From IMG/VR virus record IMGVR_UViG_3300045999_000972, positions 1 to 50,639 of that record: a stretch of 50,639 nt of DNA; one strand, 5' to 3'. The notes beneath the pieces are model-generated. The model was given only the letters and a program-made list of their open reading frames with translations, did not search any database and was not told the DNA's origin. The position numbers and the translations under genes are program-made. Source of the stretch: a virus. Positions 21,884 through 31,056 of this stretch are shown one piece after another (positions within the stretch are counted from its first letter, which is position 1; each line of letters begins with the position of its first letter).

Positions 21884-22360
21884 ATGGAAGCACTACTAGG
21901 AATTTTGAAGTCAGCAGCACCAGCACTTGCTACGGTTGTTGCTGGCCCGATGGGTGGTATGGCTGTCAAGGCGATTGCCGAGAAGCTGGGTGTTGCAGAT
22001 ACGGTTGAGGCTGTTACTCAAGCAATGCAAGATGACCCAGAGGCTGCTGCCAAACTGGCACAGATTGACCTTGAGCAGTTCAAGGCAGAAGCTGCTGACC
22101 GTGCTGATGCACGAGCCATGCAGATTGCAGCCATCCAGTCTGATGACCCGTTTGTACGCCGCTATGTGTACTACTTCATCACCTGCTGGTCTATCTTCTC
22201 GATGATTTTCATCCCGTCTATCGTGTTCATGGACATCCCTGAAGGTAACGAGCGTTTTGCAGATACCATTCTTGGATTCTTGCTCGGCACGATGGTTGCC
22301 TCCATGTTTAGTTTTTTGCTCGGCTCATCTATGGGCAGTCGTCTAAAGGATAAGAAATGA
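21884..22360 (+). CDS. Holin, GTA 3-TM type
   Basis: 158 residues, close to the GTA_holin_3TM family. A small hydrophobic N-terminal segment (ALATVVAGPMGGMAVKAIAE) is followed by an acidic helical part (DDPEAAAKLAQIDLEQFK, ADARAMQIAAIQSDDPFVRR) and two strong transmembrane helices (YFITCWSIFSMIFIPSIVFM; ILGFLLGTMVASMFSFLLG). Holins of this family release endolysin through the inner membrane. It overlaps the endolysin gene by ATGA, which fits well. Confidence 0.8.
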   Translation: MEALLGILKSAAPALATVVAGPMGGMAVKAIAEKLGVADTVEAVTQAMQDDPEAAAKLAQIDLEQFKAEAADRADARAMQIAAIQSDDPFVRRYVYYFITCWSIFSMIFIPSIVFMDIPEGNERFADTILGFLLGTMVASMFSFLLGSSMGSRLKDKK

Positions 22361-22821
22361 ACCTCTCCGCTAACTTCACACTTAACGAGTTGACCAAAAG
22401 CGAGACTGCTCTGCGTCAGGGTTTAAACAACGAGCCTACGCCTGAGGTCACTGCGAACCTCAAGGTGCTCTGCGAGAAGGTGTTGCAACCAATTCGTGAC
22501 CACTACGGCAAGAGCGTCAAGGTTAGCTCCGGCTACCGTGCGCCTGAAGTCAATGCTGCCGTTGGTGGCTCAAAGACTTCTGACCACTGCATGGGGCAGG
22601 CTGCCGACATCGAGATTGCTGGTGTACCTAATCATGAGTTGGCTGAGTGGATTCAGAACAACCTAGCGTTTACCCAAGTCATTCTGGAGTTCTACACCCG
22701 TGGTGTTCCTGACTCCGGCTGGGTGCATGTGTCGTACGTACCAAACAACTTGAAGAAGCAATCCTTGACCGCCGTTAAAGAGAACGGCAAGACTGTGTAT
22801 TTGCCGGGTCTCCAAGCATAA
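22357..22821 (+). CDS. Endolysin, peptidase M15 family
   Basis: 154 residues, a single M15_3-type (D-Ala-D-Ala carboxypeptidase/endopeptidase) domain. The first zinc ligands are in SDHCMGQAADIE (His about 76, Asp about 83), and the last in GWVHVSYV (His about 128). VSSGYRAPEVNAAVGG is the usual preceding motif. It cleaves peptidoglycan cross-links. No signal peptide, so it depends on the holin encoded just before it. Confidence 0.9.
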   Translation: MNLSANFTLNELTKSETALRQGLNNEPTPEVTANLKVLCEKVLQPIRDHYGKSVKVSSGYRAPEVNAAVGGSKTSDHCMGQAADIEIAGVPNHELAEWIQNNLAFTQVILEFYTRGVPDSGWVHVSYVPNNLKKQSLTAVKENGKTVYLPGLQA

Positions 22822-22830
22822 GGGTTTACT

Positions 22831-25449
22831 ATGGCAGCCGTAAAGATAGTCAAATTTTTAGGTGAAGCTCCGAAGATTGCTTCGGAGTTGTTGCCTGACG
22901 CCGCTGCTCAGATTGCGTTTAACGTCAAGCTGTACTCTGGCGATTTGATTCCATATCGTCTGCCATTCCTTGCTGGTAACGTAGACCGTGTTGGTGAAAT
23001 TAAAACTCTGCACGCTTTACGTAACCCTGACACTGGAGCATTGGTTTGGTTGACTTGGGCAACTGACGTTGACATCATTACCGCCTCTGCTTCAGAAGAC
23101 CGAGAGCAACGTTTCTACTATACGGGCGATGGCGTACCTAAGGTCAGCAACTATGAGTTGGCTACCCAGACTGGTGTGCCTTACCCAAACAACTCGTACG
23201 ACCTAGGTCTGCAACTTCCTGAGACGGTGCTGACTACAACAGCTACATCGTTTTCTCAGAAAGAATCTGTCAATCGTGCTCGTGATGCTGGTAACTATGC
23301 CACGGTGGTGACCTCGGCTGCGCATGGTATGCGCACGGGTATGATTATCACCATCAGCGGTTTCCCTGCGGCAACTTCTTCTGTTGCTACATTCAATGCG
23401 ACCAACGCTGAAGTGACCGTAGTTAACGACACGACCTTCACGTATTTCAGTCCCGGCGAGCAAGTAAGCACTACAGGTGATACCAGTGGGCGCATCTCAT
23501 TGGCTGGTAACACAGTCCCTCGGAACTATGTATATACATGGTATACACCGTGGGAAGAAGAATCTATTGCCTCCGAACCATCTGACAACTTGTACATCAA
23601 AGAAGGTCAGCTAGTCACAGTCAGCAATTTGCCGACTGCTAAACCTACTGGCAGTAACTTTGTGCGTGGTGTGCGCTTGTATCGTACGCTTGCTTCGTCT
23701 GCGGGTACAGAGTACTTCCGCCTTGCCACCTTGTGGTTTCCAACGGGTACATCTCGCGTTAGCCGTACAGGCAATGTGTCGCGGGTACGTTTGAACAACC
23801 ACCACAATCTGGCTATTGACGACCGTTTCAAACTTAGCGGTTGTACTGATTCATCGTTCAACATTACAGGTGGTGTCGTACTTGACATTATCGACGACTA
23901 CACGTTCACATACGCCCAGACAGCAGGTAACGTAGCTGACAAAGCTGAGACTGCTGGCACGGTGTACCACGATGTTGCTGAGACTTTGGATAAGCCTGCT
24001 CGTTACTGGGGCGATGGTAGTTACACCTTCACCGATGACTTTGACTCTCGGAGTTTGTTTGACTCACTGGGGACAGCCGAATATGACCCACCTCCTGAAA
24101 ATCTTAAAGGTCTTATCGCAGCACAGAATAACATTCTGGTTGGTTTTGATGGCAATCAGTTATTCTTTTCCGAGCCAAATGTTCCACATGCTTGGCCTGC
24201 CAAATACGCGCTGACGTTTGAATACGACATTGTAGGTGTCGCTTCCGTAGGCGGATACATCCTCGTCATGACAGACGAGTACCCATACCAAGTCTCAGGT
24301 AACAGTCCTGCGACGATGGCGTATGCACGTATCGACACACTCTACCCCTGCTTGTCAAAGCGTTCTATTGTGAACATGGGTTATGGCGTAGCGTACGTGA
24401 CGTTTGGTGGACTGGCTGTGTACAACCCATCGGGTGGTATGGACTTAATTACGAAGTTCGTGCACGACTGGGACACTTGGCCTGAAGCAGTTGACTTACC
24501 CAATGTGACGGGTCGTTTCTACAACGGTAAGTACTTTGGCTCTGACGGTACAGCCTCGTTCATCTTCGAGCGTGACGACCGTATCGGCGGCTTCTTTGTG
24601 CAAATCAACTACAAATTTACTGCTGCGTGGTACGACCCCCAAGGGAACGCCCTTTACTATATTGCTGACAACCTCGGCAATATCTACGAGTGGGACAAGG
24701 TAACCCAACCTCTATCAGCGGCAGAGTGGAAATCTAAAACCATTGTGACCAAGGACTACATGAACCTTGGTGCGGCTCGCATTATTGCTGACTACGCTAC
24801 GCCTGACGCTGAAGCAGAAGCGATTGCTGCGTACAACGCTGGCGTGCCTGCGTTTAACCTCGGGATTTGGAACGACTACAACCATACATCTATCTCGGTG
24901 TCATACGCTCGCACATCGAACGTAGCGACGGTTGTAACAGCCGCTGCTCACCAACTACAAACAGGTTGCCGTGTGAGTGTGACCGGATTTGTAACCCCAG
25001 TCGGGGCTACGTTTAATACCAATGACTCGGTTGTAACCGTCATCAATGACACAACATTCACCTACGCTGATGTGGGCGGAGATGTTGGTACTACATCTGA
25101 CGGTTCTGCCACGATTGAGTGCTTGAAAGGTCTTGGCGATATGAACGGCCCATATGACCGTATTGATAGTCAGGGCAACCGCATCACCAATTTTGGCACG
25201 CTTAATTCTGTGGTCATCAATGGTGACAACTTGACACGTACGTTTAAAACTATTGAAGGTACATTGCCAATTACCTTCCGCCTGTGGGTGGATAAGCAGC
25301 TTGCCTTCCAAGCCACAGTATCTACAGATGATGTGTTCCGTCTGCCGTCAGGATACCGCTCTGATACCTTTGAGGTGGGCGTGTCTGGTTCTGCGCGAGT
25401 CCGAGCCATCCACATTGGCGAAACCCCATTTGGATTGAGGACAGCATAA
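22831..25449 (+). CDS. Large tail protein with three internal repeats, 872 aa
   Basis: N-terminus AAVKIVKFLGEAPKIASELL, then YRLPFLAGNVDR and the pattern of propeller-like tail-tubular B/stabilisation proteins of short-tailed phages (NNILVGFDGNQLFFSEPNVP; YILVMTDEYPYQVSG; GLAVYNPSGGMDL). Inserted in it are three copies of a ~65-residue beta module ending in 'DxTFTY': about residues 150-230, 310-380 and 690-765. The core probably forms the lower tail tube; the inserted modules would decorate it. Sits after the lysis cassette, which is unusual for a tail gene but seen in mosaic phages. Confidence 0.65.
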   Translation: MAAVKIVKFLGEAPKIASELLPDAAAQIAFNVKLYSGDLIPYRLPFLAGNVDRVGEIKTLHALRNPDTGALVWLTWATDVDIITASASEDREQRFYYTGDGVPKVSNYELATQTGVPYPNNSYDLGLQLPETVLTTTATSFSQKESVNRARDAGNYATVVTSAAHGMRTGMIITISGFPAATSSVATFNATNAEVTVVNDTTFTYFSPGEQVSTTGDTSGRISLAGNTVPRNYVYTWYTPWEEESIASEPSDNLYIKEGQLVTVSNLPTAKPTGSNFVRGVRLYRTLASSAGTEYFRLATLWFPTGTSRVSRTGNVSRVRLNNHHNLAIDDRFKLSGCTDSSFNITGGVVLDIIDDYTFTYAQTAGNVADKAETAGTVYHDVAETLDKPARYWGDGSYTFTDDFDSRSLFDSLGTAEYDPPPENLKGLIAAQNNILVGFDGNQLFFSEPNVPHAWPAKYALTFEYDIVGVASVGGYILVMTDEYPYQVSGNSPATMAYARIDTLYPCLSKRSIVNMGYGVAYVTFGGLAVYNPSGGMDLITKFVHDWDTWPEAVDLPNVTGRFYNGKYFGSDGTASFIFERDDRIGGFFVQINYKFTAAWYDPQGNALYYIADNLGNIYEWDKVTQPLSAAEWKSKTIVTKDYMNLGAARIIADYATPDAEAEAIAAYNAGVPAFNLGIWNDYNHTSISVSYARTSNVATVVTAAAHQLQTGCRVSVTGFVTPVGATFNTNDSVVTVINDTTFTYADVGGDVGTTSDGSATIECLKGLGDMNGPYDRIDSQGNRITNFGTLNSVVINGDNLTRTFKTIEGTLPITFRLWVDKQLAFQATVSTDDVFRLPSGYRSDTFEVGVSGSARVRAIHIGETPFGLRTA

Positions 25450-25796
25450 TGAGCCGATTCACAGCCATACCTTCTATACCTACTGGTAACGTCACTGAGT
25501 GGCAAGGGCAGATTCTGCGTGCCATGAAAGAAAACGTGGAACTCCTAGCAGGTATCCGAGGCGAGGCTGACTTGGCTAGTAAGGCAGTCACTCGAAGCCA
25601 ACTCCGTGTAAACACCGCACCCAACCCAACATTTTCTCGTGTCTCTGCGACGGGTAAGGGGTATACTATTAGCGGGCAAAACGTGCCGGATTTGGACGAC
25701 TACGGAAAGTTACTTAACGATGTTCAACTTCTTGCAAATGATGTGGCGAACTTACGGAATACCGTTAATGCGCTCATCGCCCAATTGAAAGGATAA
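25449..25796 (+). CDS. Small coiled-coil virion protein, 115 aa
   Basis: Begins MSRFTAIPSIPTGNVTEWQG. A first helical part (ILRAMKENVELLAGIRGEAD) is followed by a linker (FSRVSATGKGYTISGQNVPD) and a C-terminal heptad helix (YGKLLNDVQLLANDVANLRN). This looks like a small trimeric tail component. It overlaps the 872-residue gene by one base (TAATG), so the two are likely made together. Family not recognised. Confidence 0.6.
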   Translation: MSRFTAIPSIPTGNVTEWQGQILRAMKENVELLAGIRGEADLASKAVTRSQLRVNTAPNPTFSRVSATGKGYTISGQNVPDLDDYGKLLNDVQLLANDVANLRNTVNALIAQLKG

Positions 25797-25799
25797 ATC

Positions 25800-26783
25800 A
25801 TGGCTGCACCGAACCCAGTACTGTCTATTTTGAATATGCAACCGAAGGCTCCGGCCTCGTTGCCACAAGCGGCGCAGCCTACCCCTCAGGGGCCAGCGTC
25901 AGTAAACCTGTCAAACGTGCCTGCTCCGGTTATGACGCCTTCAGCGGCAATGCCTGCTGACCTTCCTGCGTCTACTACCTCACTTGACCTCCCTGCATCG
26001 TTGCAAGGTTTGCTTGGTTCAGGTAGCCCGCAGATAGCTGTTAACGAGCCTGCGGTAATGCAACAAACGCAACAACTGGCACAGACTGGTACAGTTGCTT
26101 CTAACCCCAATGCTCCTGCGTTGGACTTCCGTCTACAACCTACATACGCGGAGGGCGGTATGGTCGGACAAAATGGTATGCCTGTGCGTCCTGCTGGTAT
26201 GCAAGGTGGTCAACAACAATCAATGTCTCCTCAGATGTTGGAGATGCAGCTTCAAGAATTTATGCGTAAGAACCCGCAGCAGGTTCAGCAAATCGCAAAC
26301 GGCATCATGGCTGGATTCCAGTCAGGTGAAATTACTCCTGAAGAACTGAACATGGCAGGTCAGTTGGCTATGACTGCCCTTCAGAATCCTGAGATGTACC
26401 AGTATGTACGTCAGTTTGCTATCCAACAGGGTATGGCGACCGAAGAAGATTTGTCCCCTACATATGACCAAGGTCTTGTGTTCGTTCTACTCTTAGCCGT
26501 TCGTGTTGCGCAACAACAGACAGGCGGTGCAGGTGGCATGGGCGGTATGGGTACGCAAACTGGTATGCCTGAGCAGCCAGTGATGAGTATGGCAAACGGT
26601 GGTTATGTGTCGATGGGTGACCATGCTGCTGCTGGCGGCAAAGTTGTTGGCCCCGGTACTGGTACTAGCGACAGCATCCCAATCCGTGTATCCGCAGGCG
26701 AGTACGTTATTCCGGCTAAGATTGTTCAGGCTAAGGGTAAAGACTTCTTCGACTCACTCCTCAAGAAATATCAAAGCGCATGA
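25800..26783 (+). CDS. Hypothetical virion protein with YxxGG and GPGTGTSDSIP motifs, 327 aa
   Basis: Disordered Pro/Ala/Gln-rich N-terminus, then TYAEGGMV (about residue 118), a helical middle (QMLEMQLQEFMRKNPQQVQQ; EELNMAGQLAMTALQNPEMY), then MANGGYVSMG and VVGPGTGTSDSIPIRVSAGE followed by YVIPAKIVQAKG. The last motif recurs in many phage proteins ('GPGTGTSDSIPxxLSxGEYVI') but has no assigned function. It opens the ejection-protein block and overlaps the next gene by ATGA. No transmembrane segment. Confidence 0.65.
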   Translation: MAAPNPVLSILNMQPKAPASLPQAAQPTPQGPASVNLSNVPAPVMTPSAAMPADLPASTTSLDLPASLQGLLGSGSPQIAVNEPAVMQQTQQLAQTGTVASNPNAPALDFRLQPTYAEGGMVGQNGMPVRPAGMQGGQQQSMSPQMLEMQLQEFMRKNPQQVQQIANGIMAGFQSGEITPEELNMAGQLAMTALQNPEMYQYVRQFAIQQGMATEEDLSPTYDQGLVFVLLLAVRVAQQQTGGAGGMGGMGTQTGMPEQPVMSMANGGYVSMGDHAAAGGKVVGPGTGTSDSIPIRVSAGEYVIPAKIVQAKGKDFFDSLLKKYQSA

Positions 26784-27268
26784 GCACACTTCCAGCAGGG
26801 TACGACCCAATACCGTTAGATGACTTCGAGCCTTTGCTCCTGTCTACGAAGGAGCACTTCGACGCGTATTGGCCTTCGACTAAGCCCCTGTTGGAGCGTT
26901 GCATCAAACGCGCCATGCACGGCGAGATGTCCGTCGAGGACATTTACAACGCTGCACTTCAAGGCAAGATGTATATCTTTGTCGTGAAATCTGATAAAAC
27001 AATTACTAAGAGTGTGAAGCTGGCGCTCGCAATCGAAATTATTCCTTACCCTAAGTTGGCTGCAATGAACATCGTTGCGCTGGGTGGGAATGACTTGGAC
27101 GCCCTACACGATAAGTATTGGAAGATGCTTTGTGGTTGGGCTTATATGAACAGTGTCCGTGCTATTGAGGGATGGGTTTCCCCAGCAATGGAGCGGGTAA
27201 TTTCTCGTTATGGTTTTAAGCCTGTGTATACACACATGCGACTTGAATTGACGGAGGCTATGAAATGA
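26780..27268 (+). CDS. T7 gp13-like / GNAT-like protein, 162 aa
   Basis: Layout of a small acetyltransferase-like fold: a helical N-terminus (FDAYWPSTKPLLERCIKRAM), strands KMYIFVVKSDK and VKLALAIEIIPYPKLAAMNI, then VALGGNDLDAL, helices (GWAYMNSVRAIEGWVSPAME) and a final strand (FKPVYTHMRLEL). The order matches T7 gp13-type (DUF2833) virion proteins, which sit just before gp14-gp16. Cofactor-binding motifs are not clear, so enzymatic activity is doubtful. Overlaps neighbours by ATGA at both ends. Confidence 0.65.
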   Translation: MSTLPAGYDPIPLDDFEPLLLSTKEHFDAYWPSTKPLLERCIKRAMHGEMSVEDIYNAALQGKMYIFVVKSDKTITKSVKLALAIEIIPYPKLAAMNIVALGGNDLDALHDKYWKMLCGWAYMNSVRAIEGWVSPAMERVISRYGFKPVYTHMRLELTEAMK

Positions 27269-28926
27269 ACGCAACTAAATTTGTCCGTATGCCAACCAGC
27301 AAACAGATGCTGGCTATGGGTATTCCTGAACTGCCCGAAGCGGCTTTTGGTGGCGACCTGCCTCCGATGCAACGTAAGGCACTTGTCCAAGCTATGGGTA
27401 TTCGCCCACAAGGTGGCGGTGGCGGTGGTCTAAAAGCGGTGGTCGGCCTTGTTGCCGCTGTTGCGATTCCATTTGCTGCACCTGCGATTGTCGGTGCGAT
27501 TGCTTCTAGTACAGCGATTGCTGCTTCGATGCCGTTTGTTACTGCGGCTCTGAGTACTACGACTGGTGCTGTGATTGGCTCTGCGATTGTGGGTGCTGGT
27601 CTAGGTGCTGTGTCTGCTAAGGTTACAGGGCAAGACGTGGGCCGTGGCGCACTGTTTGGTGCAATCGGTGGTGGTATCGGTGGTTATTCACAAGCTGGCA
27701 GTATCACAGCCCAAGGACAGAACGTTGGTACTGGCGCTACTAGCCTTACTGCCGCAGGCACTCCTGCTCTACCAACAACCCCAACGGCAAACGCTGTTGT
27801 AACTAACGTGGGTTCTGGTACTGGCTACTGGTCTCCTGAAGTCGGGGCGTTTATTGACCCCACAACTGGAAGTAAAATTGCTGCCCAAAACATTGCTTAC
27901 GGCGGTACTGTTGACAGTGCACTAGCTAGTCAGTTAAGTGCTGGTTCTGTCAGTACTCAGGGTCTTGCCGATGCAATCAATGCGTCCGGCACATTGGCTG
28001 TTAACACCCCCGGTGCAATTGGCGGTAACGCTGCTGCATTTGGTGCTGGCGGCGGTGTCTACTATGACCCGACTAATGCTATTGCTGGCGGTGGCCCTGT
28101 TTACGCACAAGCTGGTTTGCAAGCTACTCCTGCAATGGAGCAAGCTGCTGCTAACGCTGCTGTGCGGTCAGGTCAGATGGTCAACGTAGCTGCAAAAGGA
28201 ACTACCCCTGCACAAACTATCGCCGCTCCTGCTGGCGGTGCTACTGCGGCAGGTGGTGCTACTGCTGCCGCTCCTACGACATTTAGTGAGGCTCTTAAAC
28301 AGAAATTTACTGACCCGCGTAACCAAGCAGACTTGTTCCTCCGTGCTGCTGGCCAGATTGCTGGCTCTACGATTGCTGGTGATGGCTTGTCTGATGAAGA
28401 AAAAGCTCTGCTCCAACAGCAAACGGCTGAACTTCGTCAGTTGCGTGAGACTAATCAAGAGTTGTTTAACCAGCGTTTAGAAGAAGCTCAGAACATGATT
28501 GGTGAGTCTAAGTACTTTGACCCGGCCTACTTCGGTATGCAAAGCCAACGTGCTGTTCAGACTGCTGGCTCTCGTGCGAAACGCGAAGCCCTTGGCAAGT
28601 TTGGTAACCAGCGTGCTGGCTTGCGCCGTGCTGAAGAACGCCGCTTTGACTTGGGTATTTCGACTGGTGGTCAGACTGCTTACCTCCAAGGTGCAGATGC
28701 TGCACAGCAAAACAGACTTCGTACTCAGAGTGCTGGCCTTAGCGTATTACCTACTTCGGGCAATGCTTCTTCGTTGCAGTACGGCTCTTACGTTGGTGGT
28801 TTGTACGATGCGGCAGACCGCCGTCGTCGTCAGGCTGCTGGTGACATCGGTGACCTATTCGGGACATTCACGGGTGGAGAAAAAGCATCTAGTACTGGTT
28901 TGACTTTAAACATCGGTCGCGGTTAA
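27265..28926 (+). CDS. T7 gp14-like internal virion protein, 553 aa
   Basis: Ala/Gly-rich and hydrophobic at about residues 50-130 (AVVGLVAAVAIPFAAPAIVG; ALSTTTGAVIGSAIVGAGLG; ALFGAIGGGIGGYSQAG), then a Gly/Ala/Thr-rich middle. The C-terminal part is charged and helical (EKALLQQQTAELRQLRETNQ; SRAKREALGKFGNQRAGLRR; YDAADRRRRQAAGDIGDLFG). This is the usual form of the small ejection protein that inserts in the outer membrane during DNA injection. Position between a gp13-like and a transglycosylase-bearing gene supports it. Confidence 0.7.
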   Translation: MNATKFVRMPTSKQMLAMGIPELPEAAFGGDLPPMQRKALVQAMGIRPQGGGGGGLKAVVGLVAAVAIPFAAPAIVGAIASSTAIAASMPFVTAALSTTTGAVIGSAIVGAGLGAVSAKVTGQDVGRGALFGAIGGGIGGYSQAGSITAQGQNVGTGATSLTAAGTPALPTTPTANAVVTNVGSGTGYWSPEVGAFIDPTTGSKIAAQNIAYGGTVDSALASQLSAGSVSTQGLADAINASGTLAVNTPGAIGGNAAAFGAGGGVYYDPTNAIAGGGPVYAQAGLQATPAMEQAAANAAVRSGQMVNVAAKGTTPAQTIAAPAGGATAAGGATAAAPTTFSEALKQKFTDPRNQADLFLRAAGQIAGSTIAGDGLSDEEKALLQQQTAELRQLRETNQELFNQRLEEAQNMIGESKYFDPAYFGMQSQRAVQTAGSRAKREALGKFGNQRAGLRRAEERRFDLGISTGGQTAYLQGADAAQQNRLRTQSAGLSVLPTSGNASSLQYGSYVGGLYDAADRRRRQAAGDIGDLFGTFTGGEKASSTGLTLNIGRG

Positions 28927-28936
28927 GGAGAGCATC

Positions 28937-31048
28937 ATGGCTCTAAATTTCGGACAACTGGTCAGCGGGGCTGGAATTGTTGCGAATCGTCAGCGGCAAG
29001 CTGAAGACGCAATGCTCCAGCAACGCCAGACTTTGATGCAAGTACAAGAAGCGAATCGCTTGATGGAGATTCGTGCGCGTATGGGCGAAGGTGCGGTTGA
29101 CGCAGCCAATGTTGCTATGCCAGAGTTTGTGCAATCCCCGGGCACTGTCATTGGTAACCCCAATGCCGCTCCCGCTTCCGCTCCCGCTTCCGCTCCCGCT
29201 GCCGCTAACGCAGCGCCTGTAGCTGCTGCTCCTACACGACCTGTAACACAACCCTCCAATGCCGTACCTAGTGCGGTTAGACCACCTGCTGCTCTTGCTG
29301 TATCACAACTTCCTGCGGCTGCGCCACGTAGTGTTGACCAGTTGGCTAACGTACCGACCGAGCAGTTGACTGCTGCTGAGTTCCAAGCTCTATCTCCACA
29401 AGCAAGACTGCAACGCTTGCAGAATTTAAACCGTGACCGACAAGCTGCGCTTGACCGCACACAACTAGGCAAAGCTCCTGCGGCTGCGGCTGACGTAATT
29501 GCTGGTGGCCCATACAACGCTATTGCTGGTGGTTTGACTTGGGCTGGTAACGCTCTCGGTGTCCCACGTATCGGTCGTGCTCTTGGCATTTATGACTCTG
29601 ATGTCACTCGTGTTGAAGTACCAAAAGTGGGCACTGGTTCTGCTACGCCTTACTACGACATGGTTCGTCAGGCTGAGGCAGCCAATCAACCCGTTAATGA
29701 AGCGCAACTGCTTGAGCGTTTGAGAACTGGCGAAGCTACCCGTACACGGGCTGCCCAACAAAAGTACGAAGCAGACATCAAAGCTGCACCGCAGACCTTC
29801 CAGAAGTTAGAGGAAAAATACAATCTCCCCACTGGTTTGCTCAACGCTGTGATGATGGCTGAGTCCCGTGGTATTCCTAACCAAACATCTCGTGCTGGTG
29901 CACAAGGCTACTTCCAGTTCATGCCTGATACTGCGAAGCAGTACAAAGTCAAAGTCAACGACCTGAACTCTGAAGCAGATGGTGCGGCACGTTTGCTGCG
30001 TGATTTGCTGAGGTCATCCAACGGTGATTTGCAGACTGCTTTGGCTGCATACAACTGGGGTATTGGTAACGTGCAACGTCAAGGCATGGATAAGATGCCT
30101 GCGGAAACACGCAACTACATCCCTAGGGTTCTGTCCTTTATGGGCGGTAATCAAGCTCCGACAACCGCTGCGCCAGTTAAGACAGTTCCCCAAGCGGTAG
30201 CCACTGGTACTGCTACTGAAGTTGCAACTGCTGCGTCTAATGCTGTACCAGTCCAGCCTTCTAAAGATGGCACGATGTACGGCCCTGCTCAGCTTGACGC
30301 AAGTGCCCGCAACCCGCAGATTCAACAGCTTCTGACGACTCGTGCTGCATTGCAAAAGCAAGTGGCGTTGTTCAACCAGTACGGTATGGGCGACAAAGCA
30401 TGGGAGGCGGTGTCTAAGATTCAGGCCATTGACCTTGGTATGTATAAGAACCAAGCTGACATCGGTGTGTATGAGGGTGCTACTACTGGCAACTTCAGCC
30501 GTGCTATGTCTGTGCTGTCCACCTTTACTGGTGCACCACATCAAGTTCTGCAACGCCCTGATGGCAAGTTCGACTTGTATGTCAATGGTAAAGTTGCTAA
30601 GGCTGCACTCGAAGGCTCGCAAGTTGAACAACTTGTCCGAACCCAAGTGGATTCTGAATATCGCCGACAGCTTGCCAGTCTGCAAGTCGAGCGTGGTACA
30701 GAAGAATTCAAATCCAACTTGCGTATTCGGGAAGAAACCAACAAGGCTGTTTCTAACCAAACGCTACAAACTGCTCGTGAAATTCAACTTGAACTCATCA
30801 AGGGTAACGTCAAACTGGCTGAGAAAAAACTTGAGTTGTCTGGCTTTAAGGCAATCGGCACTAACTCAGGTGACGGCAAAGTAATTTACAGCAACGGCGT
30901 TGGTGACATCTTTGTGGTTGATACACAAAACAAGACAGCGACCATCAACGGTGCTACAGTAGACCTTGGCGTAAACGCTCAACGAGTGTCTGGTGTTGAT
31001 AGGAGCATTTGGAGTGCGGTGAACGCTCCTCAACAACAAGGTAGGTAA
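28937..31048 (+). CDS. Ejection protein with lytic transglycosylase domain, 703 aa
   Basis: N-terminal helical part, then a Pro/Ala/Ser tract (about residues 75-135, with SAPASAPASAPA encoded by a 12-bp repeat near 29167-29200). The SLT domain lies at about 290-400: LEEKYNLPTGLLNAVMMAES has the catalytic Glu at about 308, followed by GAQGYFQFMPDTAKQY and LAAYNWGIGNVQRQG. The C-terminal half is long and helical (QVDSEYRRQLASLQVERG). Such proteins open peptidoglycan locally during DNA entry. Equivalent in place to T7 gp15/gp16. Confidence 0.82.
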   Translation: MALNFGQLVSGAGIVANRQRQAEDAMLQQRQTLMQVQEANRLMEIRARMGEGAVDAANVAMPEFVQSPGTVIGNPNAAPASAPASAPAAANAAPVAAAPTRPVTQPSNAVPSAVRPPAALAVSQLPAAAPRSVDQLANVPTEQLTAAEFQALSPQARLQRLQNLNRDRQAALDRTQLGKAPAAAADVIAGGPYNAIAGGLTWAGNALGVPRIGRALGIYDSDVTRVEVPKVGTGSATPYYDMVRQAEAANQPVNEAQLLERLRTGEATRTRAAQQKYEADIKAAPQTFQKLEEKYNLPTGLLNAVMMAESRGIPNQTSRAGAQGYFQFMPDTAKQYKVKVNDLNSEADGAARLLRDLLRSSNGDLQTALAAYNWGIGNVQRQGMDKMPAETRNYIPRVLSFMGGNQAPTTAAPVKTVPQAVATGTATEVATAASNAVPVQPSKDGTMYGPAQLDASARNPQIQQLLTTRAALQKQVALFNQYGMGDKAWEAVSKIQAIDLGMYKNQADIGVYEGATTGNFSRAMSVLSTFTGAPHQVLQRPDGKFDLYVNGKVAKAALEGSQVEQLVRTQVDSEYRRQLASLQVERGTEEFKSNLRIREETNKAVSNQTLQTAREIQLELIKGNVKLAEKKLELSGFKAIGTNSGDGKVIYSNGVGDIFVVDTQNKTATINGATVDLGVNAQRVSGVDRSIWSAVNAPQQQGR

Positions 31049-31056
31049 GGTGAATT

